Part shown: one piece after another, positions 45,590 through 56,403 of the stretch
Layout: every line of letters starts with the position of its first letter
How positions within the stretch are numbered: position 1 is the first letter of the stretch
From: Saksenaea vasiformis B4078
Lineage: Eukaryota; Mucoromycota; Mucoromycetes; Mucorales; Saksenaeaceae
Assembly (NCBI GenBank): GCA_000697055.1
Contig: JNDT01000831.1
Coordinates: 1 to 64,000, forward strand
Direction: 5' to 3'
Length of the DNA stretch: 64,000 nucleotides
Notes under the pieces: generated by a model
Database searches by the model: none
What the model was told of the DNA's origin: nothing
The model's input: only the letters and a program-made list of their open reading frames with translations
Translations under genes and position numbers: made by a program

Positions 45590-46271
45590 ATGATGCTTAC
45601 ACCACTCGAGGCTAAGATCAGTTTATTCAAACAGAAAATTGAGAAATGCACGGGCGTATCCTCTGCAGCAAAACAGCTGGGCATCTACATTTACATAACC
45701 CAGAGGCTGATTAAACAATTTGAGGAGTTTCTCAATGGCATCTTTGATAGTAGTAAAAAAAAACAAGTCGTAAAGACTCTCTGACCGAGGAACACGCGAA
45801 GGGTGTTATTGATGCTAACCCCTCTGCTATTATTGTCGAAGCGACCGAGCATCTAATGTGACAGTTTGATAGTTTTAAGGTTGGTGACAGCACTGCTTAT
45901 ACCATTATGAGGGCAGAATTGTAGCCTGTCTACGGGAGTGGTAGAGAGTCGTTTGGTGGAAAGAGCCCGAAAAAGATTAAGGAGCAAGTGGAACAGATTG
46001 CATGGAAGTCTTTACCAATTGTATCCTTCTTTCCGAGCTGCATTTCATGGAAACATGTAAGGCGCAAGGAAAGGTTCCCTTGCTACTGTTACAATGCCAA
46101 CTACGAGGACGGGGACTAGCATTGCGATTGTACTGCTGCTATCCCTGCTTCCGGTTTGATCAAAAACGAATGGTAAGACCTGGTAAGGAGAGAGAGGTTG
46201 GACAGGGATGTGGGAATGTAAGTAGTAGCACCGTTACAGAACTTCATTTAGCTTTTTTGGTGACCCTTTAA
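45590..46271 (+). pseudogene. Dead Tc1/IS630-type transposase
   Basis: Plus-strand fragments in shifting frames match a helix-turn-helix start (AAKQLGI...RLIKQFEEF), a DxNPSAIIVEATEHLM block (45805-45855) and STAYTIMRAEL. They continue with NCILLSELHFMET, a decayed NCIFLDESAFH-type DDE block, then a TVTMPTTRTGTSIAIV segment near 46090-46125. Stops and frameshifts occur throughout. This is a different transposase family from the relic at 1.2 kb, which carries the DEAGF type. Confidence 0.6.
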
Positions 46272-46924
46272 ACGAAGTGAACGAATGAAAAATCAATACG
46301 TCGTCATGGATGGCAATGCTTTTCACAACTCTGAAGACCGAGCAAGTGGAGTATAACCTTCAGATGCCTACAATAATAAATGCTGGCTCATCTGAAAAAC
46401 AATAACTATGAATAGATTAACGAGTAATATGAGACCTCCCGTACATCATTGCACTGTTTTATCCATTTCCTGTTGGGTACTTTCATTATTTGATTACATG
46501 TTTTTTGCAGCACAGCATTTTGAGTGCAGTTAAAAAGTAAAAGGATGCTTGAGCACAATGCATGCTGTTCACTTCACAGGATGTTTGTACCATGTCGACA
46601 ACACTTGCAATTCTAATCGAAATGAAGCCTGAAGATCGATTGGATTCTCAAGTCCTTCAGCCCAACGCAGCTAGGCTCAATGTCATCGTTCTCCTTCATC
46701 TCCTTTTATGGTAACCAACAAAGCAATGCACTCATAACCATAACACAACACATGTTTCACTGATTCAATTATAGGCAATTTCATTCTTTTTGTCTTACAC
46801 GCAAGCTGTGATTGCTATGTCATTGGAATACACATATTTTTTTTTAATACAAACATGCAAGAGTTGATTTTGGGCATTATTTTGTCACTTGATATACCCA
46901 GACATAGGTTAAAAGATCATGTTT
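46272..46924. other. Intergenic, nothing recognised
   Basis: Spacer between the transposase relic and the 3' end of SOD1. No ORF of note. Confidence 0.4.
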
Positions 46925-47457
46925 TTATCCAATCCATGTTTTATTCTTACCTCCGATGACACCGCAGGCCAAGCGATCACCTGAATTGCCTGTTGTCTTC
47001 GACTGTTCGCTGTTACCACGACCTAGGTCGTCCTCGTCGGCATGAACGACGATTGTACGACTAAAAAAAAAGAGTGAGTTAGTTTCAGTTGGCTGGTTGG
47101 ACCATCAGAAAGTGTTTACCCAATAATGTTGTGAGGACCCTGCAGTTGGATAACCTTGTCTTTGATGTTTAAGGTGGCATTTCCTTTCGCATCTGCTTCG
47201 ATATTCCCGAGATCTCCTACATGGCGCTCTTCATCTTCAATTCCACCATGGGTCTTGTTTGTTGGATTAAAATGAGCACCAGCAGAAGTACAACCATTCG
47301 TATTATCTCCAAATTCATGCACATGGAATCCATGTTTGCCACTCTTTAATCCCTGTAATTTGGCTTCAACCGAGACGAGATTGTTCTGGGATGTTTGAGT
47401 GAAAGTAACAGTACCCGTAACAGGGGAATCACCACGAAGAACTGCAACTGCTTTCAT
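46925..47457 (-). CDS. SOD1: Cu/Zn superoxide dismutase
   Basis: Two exons: [83 protein letters not shown] and [14 protein letters not shown]. All copper and zinc ligands, the intramolecular Cys pair and the active-site basic residue are in place (Arg in GDRLACG). The C-terminus as read continues KNKTWIG before the stop at 46925, longer than the usual ACGVIG ending; the true end could be an extra small exon instead. The protein removes cytosolic superoxide. It is paired with the divergent copy 3 kb away on the same strand. Confidence 0.93.
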
Positions 47458-47585
47458 TTTTTTATCTTTTTATTCTCGTGTTAGAAAAGTGTGTACCCTA
47501 GGCGAGACTTTTGTTGCATTTATATTTATTTTTCAAGTGAAACCCATCGTCATCATGAGAGAATGATTGCATTTTGTCATTTGTT

Positions 47586-49326
47586 TTACATGTCACACCA
47601 GTCACTCACTGGCAAACACGATAGATATTTGCATCCTGGACAGATCTACAATACACGTCAGTCAACTTTTAGACTTTCTGTAAACCTTACATTGTTTGGA
47701 TTGTCCGCATTGTAAAACACCGTAGTTCCCACAACCAAAAGAACAATTAAAATAACTGTCGAGACTATACGTGATATCCATGTAATCCATTTTGCTCGTC
47801 GAGATGGTTGGGGTCGCATTGGAGCAATAATGACGCCCATCAGAATACCCGAACAGAAGCCACCTTCACAAAAGTTGTTAAATTTACATCATGACCGTTT
47901 TGACCCTCACCTAAATGAGCAAAATTATCCAATCCAGGTAACAATCCCAGCACCAACGAGATGATGGTGACTACCAGTAACTTTAATAGTTCTCGTCCTG
48001 GATGCGGAATTACCCGCCAGTTGACTACCACATCAACAAACATGTATCCAATAAGACCAAATAATGCTCCTGAACAGCCCATGGATGCTGATAATAGATA
48101 AAGTTAAACATGAATAATTTGCTCCGACGTAATGGTACCTGTCTGTGCGCGAGCCATCATGGCACTCAGAAGAAATCCCATATAGCCGGTCAATATATAC
48201 ATGGCGACATAGCGTACCGGCCCTAGGGCACGTTCCAGATCAGCTCCCAGCCGCAGATGTGTCAACATGTTCATTAAATAATGGATAATGCCCGCATGAA
48301 GAAAAATGGCTGAGATGAATCGGAACGATTGGTTTGGCGGTTTGCCGTTGAATCCGCCAAATCCGCATAATGTTTCCAGCGTACACTGTTCTCCCTGTCG
48401 GAAACAGTTGGCATATGTCTGCGTTGAAGGAAATCCTGGGATATTGCGCATGCATGGAGTGTATTTTGCGCCCATGTTAATTAACACCTTTTTTTTTTCC
48501 AATATGGTCAGTGTCAGTGTCCCAGACAGTTTTCAGAGTAGAAAAGCACACTCACAGTGAAATCGGGTCCAATCATAGGATTAAACGGGTTTGTACCAAT
48601 GGGGGAACCAGTGAATTGGATATTTTTGATTAGCTCGACAATCAGAACAACCAACATGGCAAGGCCGGAAAGCCAGCTAAACCAAGGTCGAGCTACTGGA
48701 CCGAAAAGAAACGCGAGAGGCTTCCTTGGCACGTAGGCCGGTGACATACCCGCAGGCGATTGTTGTAGGTAAGGTGTATACCCTTCTCTGGACTCATGCG
48801 GCTGTGACTGACTCTCCATCGTGTCTAGTCGCATAAATCCATCCGGACGCTCCGGAGTGGCACCGCGATCCGAGAGCGAAAAAAGTGGATCGCTTCGTTC
48901 TTGTATATGTGCTCTGCCCTGAGGGTCACTATACTCGCTTTCTTCATGATCTGCAAATCGAGGACCATATTCCTCAACAATGGTCTTCTCATGAGGTGGA
49001 GCGGTGGGAGTCGGCAAGTCTCTCCTATCGTATAAATGCGTCCCGGTCTCAGGCTCAGCTGCAGAAAAAGCCGAAGCACTAGCCACGTTGGCTGATAAAG
49101 GAGTTGGTGAAGAAACCACAGAATCCTTATCATAAATAGGTGATGGTATGATGGAAGGAGAACGGTTAGCAAACTGGACATGAGGACTGGTGAGTGTGTC
49201 ATTCAACGGAATCTCGGCGGTCTGAAAATACTCTTGATTTGCTGGTCGATGTAAAGGTGGAGGAGAATGTAAATTGTCGGCTGAAAAACGCGTGCCTGCT
49301 TCACTATGTATGTGTTCTTTTTCCAT
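47586..49326 (-). CDS. Rhomboid-family intramembrane serine protease
   Basis: A long disordered N-terminal cytosolic region (MEKEHIHSEAG..., Pro/Ser/Glu-rich, about 210 residues) precedes the first membrane segment (WLSGLAMLVVLIVELIKNI). A luminal loop follows with ARYTP-like GAKYTPCMRNIPGF and CFRQGEQCTLETLCGFGG, then further helices. The active-site pattern is NQSFRFISAIFLHAGIIHYL, MNMLTHLRLGADLE, GCSGALFGLIG (catalytic Ser) and DNFAHLGGFCSGILMG (catalytic His). The C-terminal exon reads CPGCKYLSCLPVSDWCDM. Ser and His are both present, so it should be an active protease rather than an iRhom. About six exons; stop at 47586. Substrates are unknown. Confidence 0.9.
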
Positions 49327-51827
49327 GATGCAAAATGAAAAGAGAAAAAACGGCAGCTTGAGCCTTTATTCTTGGCCTTTTTGATCGTTGCCAAAGGCGG
49401 ACTTTTCCATTTGGGACGAAAAAAGAAAGGACGCTAAAATGGCAATTAGGTTGGTTCAAAAGCATATCCATCTTGCCACAGTTATACGCTCTTACAGCTG
49501 CAATAAATTGCGTCGGATAGAGATAAAACGAATTATCTTACAAAAGGCTTGTGTTCTTGCTGAACGGGCAGACTGAACTAGGGCTTTGTAACGATTCCGT
49601 CCCTTGAGTAAGGTACTTATCATTCGTAAATGCTCATACGATGTAACGTGTCAGGTCTTTCAGGGGGCATGCATCCGAAGATATATCGGTCACAGATAGC
49701 ATAAAAATAAATCCTTCTTTCTGCCCTTACGTGCATACCACCAGCAAACATGCTACTCATACCGAATACTACCCAACTTTTCCATATGACGATCACTTTT
49801 CCTTTTGTACACATTTTGCCAGTCAGCATCATTAGTTTGCGTTTTGTATCACAGTTAGGCACCCATGTTCACCTTTTGTATGCCAATAATAGCGTGATTA
49901 TTTCCATTTAACAACAACTCTGTCGACACAACACGTAGTATAGCTCTGAAAAATAATCTCTGATTCGCGTGTATAAAATCTTTCATCGGCAGAAACATCT
50001 TCTGATCTACAAATCCTTGATGGCGTTCGCCACCTGAGTGTAACATGGATTGGATTCCAGAAAGCGCAATAGCATCCCTTAACGCCAACAGGCTCGCAAA
50101 AATGAGAGAATGGTACAATAATTATGCTTTAGGAAGAGCCGCCAACGGGCACATCCACTGCTCCTTTTAAAGAGTGTACTAGGTAGAGCAAGTGCTAATC
50201 TCAATTTTTTGATGTCAAGTAACTGTAGTTAAGCTGCACACTGCAATGCGATAGAATGGATGTACAGTCGCATGATTAAAACAATGGGTTCCAAAATGAC
50301 CAATGTCATAACAAAACGATCAATGATGAGAAAGTTTACCTGTAAGCATCTATGTTTTTCTGATTGAGCACCATTACTGGTTAAACTTGACGGAGTGAAG
50401 AGGCTGTTACAAACATGTATGTAGCATCTGGCAGTTACAGTACGTACAAAGATAGATCATACTGACAGCGAATATCTAACTAGCACCGCTAGCGGAGCGA
50501 TAATAATACTGGATTTTGAATACGCATGCGTCATCTAAATACTACTTTGCGTTGGTACCAAATCAATCTTGCAGTGCGTACCTGAGAGCTTTTGCGCAGA
50601 GTCTCAGGTACCTTTACTTCTAAATCAAAGTGTATTGCGCTGGTCCATTGTAATAGGTTCCCCGCGCACCAATCGGAACGCGAAAGATGACAGTATTTAA
50701 AGGGACGCATGAATCCTTTTTCTTTTTTCTTTGGCTCTGTTCATTTTACATCCCCGGTATGTACTTTTAATGGAATACACATCCAGGATCACTCATGTCT
50801 TTTGATGCATTGTTCAGCCTGTATGACCTCTGTCCCGAACCGTCTTAGCTGTAGTAGCGTTTTTACCCATCACTTAAGTAAAATAAATGTTGTCGCACTC
50901 AACATCACTCATCTTGTAACTTTTGAAAAAGCGCCAATTTGCTCAATAAACAGGAAGGGCCAATCACTCGCATAATGGTCATCGAAAAGTGAGGGACAGG
51001 AGTAGGTACAAGAACAGGCAGTCATAAGCGATTGCCTTAGGAAGTATCGCTTTAGGAAGTATCGCTAAAGATATGTTCAGGCCACAGTGACGGGAAAAGC
51101 ACAAATGCGCGCCTACTGTTTACTGCATACCATTCACCCAAGGGCGCATCGCATTATAGCGTAAAAAAAGAGGATAGTATCTGTCAATGGCGCCACAGAG
51201 CGCTGAAATGTGTCATATTTATCATTCAAAAGCGGCAATGGTGTGATAGTTGTGTGATCGTAAGTGTGAAGAAAGATAACGAGGCAAGAAATACAATGAA
51301 ACCTGTATATCATCACGGAAAATAGGTTCCTGACTGATTACTTTTCCTCAAGTGAAAAATAAGCCCATCAGGATCCCGTACTACCTCAGTTCCCGATATA
51401 CTATTTTTCAGTTAAGGAGAAATAGCCAACCAGGGACCCATTTTCCATAGTGAGAGAAAGACTGCACTAAGTGGCGAAATATATAATTAAACGTCCGCTT
51501 GGTATGCACTAATCCATTTGATACAGCTGGATACTACAGATGGAACAACCAGCAGAGGAGAAAAGCTGCAGTTGTTACTGACATCGTGGATATCACACGC
51601 TTTTATGGATGTCTTTCCTCTTTCACTCCAATCTCTGAGGATAACTATCACGTCAAGAGAGGCTACTGAGCCATCAACTCCGTAGGCTGCCATCCTAAGG
51701 TAGACTAGCGCGGTCCCCCTGTTTAGATATGCTTGTGAGATCGCAGATTATCACGTGCTTAATCCGTCTGAAGGAATTTTTGCTGCGCAGCCGTAGTCCT
51801 TCTGTTGCCATAGCAGATCTGGACTAA
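49327..51827. other. Accessory region with short unrecognised ORFs
   Basis: About 2.5 kb without a supportable gene. It includes a segment (50720-50880) resembling the leader and first exon at 41370-41510 (GGCTCTGTTC, ACATCCCC, then CCTG(C/T)ATGACCTCTG and CCCGAACCG), so it is probably a truncated duplicate. ORFs at 49620-50118 and 51487-51693 (minus) have no motif. Confidence 0.45.
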
Positions 51828-54031
51828 ATGTCAATTCGACTCACACCTACTGCTTACGTGAACGAGTACTATGAGTGCTTTGACCCCGTCGCGTTCTTTG
51901 CGTACTTTGGTTACAGATATGACGCTAGAGAGAGCGCTGAGAATTTACTCAGGGAGGTTATCCTTGAGATTCTCGATGATGACTGTACTACAGCTAATTT
52001 GAAAAAATGGGCGAAAGATTTTGCACGCGGTGATTTCCTGGTAACTAATATGATCGATCGTTGATATTTGTGTTTTAAGTCGATGACACCAGGCGCTCCG
52101 CACAACCAGCCTTGACGAGTTTTGGCAGTTTCAGCATTATACAGAGACCCAGTACAGACAAACTGCTGCGAAAAGAAAGGCACCTGAAAGCACGCGTGTA
52201 TCGTCCTCTGTCCAATTAAAGCCAAGACATCTTCCAACGATCACATCCGAGAAAGATGATGTATTCGTCAACGGTGAAATATCGTTTGTTGGCACCATCA
52301 TTGTGTCCAAGTCAGTAGATGCCCTCGGCCGAACATCCGGAAAAAGTGCAATTGAAAACCTAAGGTCAGAACATATAGCTCAAGAATTTTTCGAAAATTG
52401 AATGACCTCTCTAGTGCGGGAATCAATGGGATTCTTGATTTAGCTGATTCCAGCAAGAAAGGACAAAGGACATTCTTTAGCGATCCTCAGTCATGGCGTC
52501 ATTTGAAGACGAAGTGGCCAATTTTAAAAGAGGATCCACAGCTACCTACAGATTTCAAGCGCCACCTGTATAATGCCATTGAGGTAAAATTTGACATGAG
52601 ATTGAAACGATAACGTACGTCAATATAGCGGTGTACCGCTTCTATTGAGCATGGAAAGAGCAAGCTCCTCCATCTGCGCAAGAAGAACAAGCGTTGGCCA
52701 GAGAATCTGTTTGTAGACGTAGCCCTCATTCTGTAAGTCAAATCCACTATGTGCTGTGGTGAAAGTTTTAACTTACCCGTACCTATGGAGGCTGAACTCG
52801 TTCGTCGTACACAAATGCCTTTACAACAATATGAGTATGCACTTGACTGAAGCTGATTATGTTACCCGATATTGGTCCCCTCTTATGTTTGCGATCTTCA
52901 AAGACTCGAACCTTCATCTACGATGGTAACTATGTCTAGGAAAGTGAGCTATATTTCACTGCTTATGCCCGTAACTTAGGGGCGAAAGCGTGCTTAAGTC
53001 AGATGCTGGTCGTATCTTTAAGATCGATCTACATGTCGTGTGGATGACAAGCGATAACAAGATGTACACAGTGGCTGTGGCTGAATTTTCAAAATCCAGT
53101 TGCGGGCCAGGTAAGATCCATACGGATCATTTTAAGTTGCAGTTGGAGGCTAAGACAATAATCAACAACATGTCGGAGGTGGGTTTCGCCAACAACGAAC
53201 TGACAAAGTTTGTTGTACCCTGCCTGCAAACCCATGGTAAGCTAAGTGCAGTTGCAGGGAATAGCAGAGAACACTTCACTTTGCATCCTGATGTTTTATA
53301 TTCAACGTTTAAAGCAGACACTGGCTAAAGGTCATTTTCGAAGATACAAACGGAAATGCAGTAATATCAGATGTTAGCTTTCGACTGTAGAATCTCTTGT
53401 GATTGAATGCCCAACGATGATAGAGGTTCCTGCTATGGTAAACTCTACCATCGGGGATTCTCACGTGGAAATTTGGCCTTGAGACACAAGGAGTTTCAAT
53501 TAACATCGTTTATCACTGCATCTCCGTTTGTATCTTCGAAAATAACCTTTAGCCAGGTATCTTCTTGACATTGGAAACGGAGCATCCAATGTACAAAAGT
53601 GGTATCCCTAGTAATTCCACGCTTGTTTGAAGTTTTATGTCTTTCTATGCTTACCGTTCGTACTTTAGGTACTGAATGTATCTTGTTGTCTCTGCAACTT
53701 GCTACCAATGGTCTCTATGTCTTTCAAAAAATGACCGAAGTTCACAAAAGTCTCAGTTCGATATCTGCAATTGCAGATCCCGAGATGGAGGACCTCTTCG
53801 CTCTTCTGCTGTCATTTAAAGTAAGCGGAGAATATCTGCTTTTGTGGTGCTGTAATTGATGTAAATCACGTTTAGGTCAGGGCGCAAAGAAACGCATCTT
53901 TGCTGCAAAAAGTATTGAAGCACAAAAAGCACAAAAGATCTGTGTTCGAGCGAAACTTTGGAAGTCAAGAAAGCATGGATAGTCATCCAGAAAGAGATAC
54001 GTGGATCCGACCTGTGTATAATGTGTTGTAA
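51828..54031 (+). CDS. Intact gene of a Mucoromycota-type PD-(D/E)XK-like family
   Basis: Eight exons with consistent phases (51828-52040, 52093-52364, 52415-52583, 52629-52732, 52791-52925, 52980-53236, 53669-53820, 53876-54031) encode 485 residues with no internal stop. The start is MSIRLTPTAYVNEYYECFDP. The core reads HLTEADYVTRYWSPLMFAIF, LHLRWGESVLKSD, FKIDLHVVWMTSDNKMY and VAVAEFSK, then HTDHFKLQLEAKTIINNM. Next come CLQTHGTECILLSLQLATNG, LYVFQKMTEVHKS and a basic tail (HKKHKRSVFER). The Asp...Glu-x-Ser-Lys spacing and the 'YWSPL' start resemble a PD-(D/E)XK-like family that I recall as abundant and uncharacterised in Mucoromycota. Catalytic activity is not certain. The large intron 6 (431 nt) contains an inverted repeat. 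Confidence 0.6.
53323..53565. repeat. Inverted repeat with about 60-nt arms inside intron 6
   Basis: Arms at about 53324-53383 (plus) and 53505-53565 (minus) are nearly identical. Both contain CTGGCTAAAGGT, TTTTCGAAGATACAAACGGA and ATGCAGT. Each arm, read in one frame, encodes WLKVIFEDTNG plus (N/D)AVI, so the arms come from coding sequence. The roughly 120-nt loop has no ORF. It would form a long hairpin in the pre-mRNA. Confidence 0.75.
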
Positions 54032-54960
54032 ATACACTGTAAATAGCCCTTCAGCATTCGAGCATTGGCTTGCACTATACATGTTTGTACGTACGTATGT
54101 GTGTGTGTGTGTGTGTGTGTGATATGGAGCAGTGACGCATGTCACCAATGCCAATGTGCATAGGTTGCTTACATTTCTGCGGCCAAAGCTGTTGCATCGA
54201 GGAGCCACAAAAGTGAATCTGCGTCATGGCCTATTGTGTTATGAACGTGTCCACGGACAGATATGTACATACCTAGAGCCGGGATTTCGCGTATACTAAT
54301 GAATTTCCATTAAGTCTCGTGATTTTTCATAAATTGAATGGTAAAGTGAGACATATGGACAGGTTCGCGGCACAATGAAGTGAATAAGGGACGCCAAAAA
54401 TGCAGCCGCCACCTGCTGTTTCTCTTGAGAAAGGATAAACCTCAGATATCGGCACTGTTATGCCTTCTTGCAACACGTAGATCGATCTTCAGGAAAGGAA
54501 GAGGACGAATGTCGTGTCTGACGTACTGTAAGCACTAGATATGCCATGCCCTACATGCTACGTCTAAACGACCTTTACTTGAGCTTCTCATACCATCGGC
54601 ACTTCATCCACAGATAAGAACCTGATATATAAGGCAAAACGACATTCTGCCATGATCTTAAGGTATCCCAGGCATCTCATGCCTTACAATAGTGCGACAA
54701 GACATTGGACGATGTTCGAGATCTCAGGAACGTACAAATCTCGCGTATGCGTATGTCGCCTATCATCTCTTTTGGAAGACATCGTGCCGATCAAACACAT
54801 ATTCTTCTTCAGACGAGACCTGTGACCCGACAGCGATGGCCATTTCGGCCGACCACGCCCTTTTAAGACACCATATGTTCAGACATTATACATTTATTTG
54901 TCATCGTTTGGATCGAGAATGAATTTCTATCTACAAATCTTTCGAACCTCCGCCTACAGA
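54032..54960. other. Spacer with a diverged copy of the downstream tandem repeat
   Basis: Contains a (GT)n stretch at about 54099-54120. A segment at about 54437-54510 is recognisably similar to part of the 393-bp repeat (for example GATCTTCAGGAAAGGAAG against GGTCTTCAGAAAAGAGG), suggesting an old fourth copy. No gene was recognised. Confidence 0.5.
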
Positions 54961-56155
54961 GAGACCAACCAAGCGCACCAAGCTCCAGAGCGTCGCGGAG
55001 AAAGTAGTTAACCTGCCTACCGTTATTTCTTTATGAGATAGCATCATTAAAACATCAGTATTGTTATACCTTGTTACAACATGTGGATCGGTCTTCAGAA
55101 AAGAGGACAAAGAGTGATGTAACAGGAAAAAAAGAGGCCAAATTTCTCTTTCCAGTGTACACCATTGGAGCTCCCAGACGATCCAACTTCTGCGTCACTA
55201 CAAGCAGCTAGAAGCACTTTGATCCCCATCTTCAACAGATGAACGAAAATAGCACACAGATGCCTGGCATCACTTGCCTATGCCTGCTTGCGAGTATAAT
55301 ACTCCAGAGAGGTTCTGGGTCATCTCTGTTGGTGTAGTATCCTCCATTACAGAGACCAATCAAGCGCACCAAGCTCCAGAGCGTTGCGGAGAAAGTAGTT
55401 AACCTGCCTACCGTTATTTCTTTTATGAGATAGCATCATTAAAACATCCGTATTGTTATACCTTGTTACAACATGTGGATCGGTCTTCAGAAAAGAAGAC
55501 AAAGAGTGATGTAACAGAAAAAAAGAGGCCAAATTTCTCTTTCCAGTGTACACCATTGGAGCTCCCAGACGATCCAACTTCTGCGTCACTACAAGCAGCT
55601 AGAAGCACTTTGATCCCCATCTTCAACAGACGAACGAAAATAGCACACAGATGCCTGGCATCACCTGCCTGTGCCTGCTTGCGAGTATAATACTCCAGAG
55701 AGGTTCTGGGTCATCTCTGTTGGTGTAGTATCTCTCCATTACAGAGAGATCAATCAAGCGCACCAAGCTCCAGAGCGTTGCGGAGAAAGTAGTTAACCTG
55801 CCTACCGTTATTTCTTTATGAGATAGCATCATTAAAACATCAGTATTGTTATACCTTGTTACAACATGTGAATCGGTCTTCAGAAAAGAGGACAAAGAGT
55901 GATGTAACAGGAAAAAAAGAGGCCAAATTTCTCTTTCCAGTGTACACCATAGGAGCTCCCAGACGATCCAACTTCTGCGCCACTACAAGCAGCTAGAAGC
56001 ATTTGACCCCCGTCTTCAACAGATGAACGAAAATAGCACACAGATGCCTGGCATCACCTGCCTGTGCCTGCTTGCGAGTATAATACTCCAGAGAGGTTCT
56101 GGGTCATCTCTGTTGGTGTAGTATCCCTCCATTACAGAGAGACCAATCAAACGTA
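54961..56155. repeat. Tandem repeat, three copies of about 393 bp
   Basis: Units begin at about 54961, 55352 and 55746 (start of a partial fourth at 56139) with GAGACCAA(C/T)CAAGCGCACC. Copies are about 95% identical or more, differing by single-base changes and 1-4 nt indels. Each holds short ORFs on both strands that vary between copies because of the indels, so they do not look protein-coding. It may be a subtelomere-like or intergenic satellite, or a recent amplification of a relic. Confidence 0.9.
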
Positions 56156-56403
56156 TAGGCATTCCTATGTTCTTTCTAGCCCTTCACTTGATCAAATGTT
56201 TCAGGAATAAAAGTTACGCGCAAAGATACTGCAATCATCACATATATTAGAGAATTGATTCAGGCAGAAAGAAAACTGCAGAAAGTCCATCACCTACGTG
56301 CAGAGAAGATATTTTTTTTACTTTAGTCTGTACATACAACAAAATTGCAAGCGGTAGCTGCATACAATGAATGTCAATGTAATATTACACATATGCTACA
56401 ATA

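Noticed and set aside
55347..55895. ORFs of 75-90 codons inside the 393-bp repeats
   Set aside because: The frames change between copies because of 1-4 nt indels, and the peptides have no recognisable motif.
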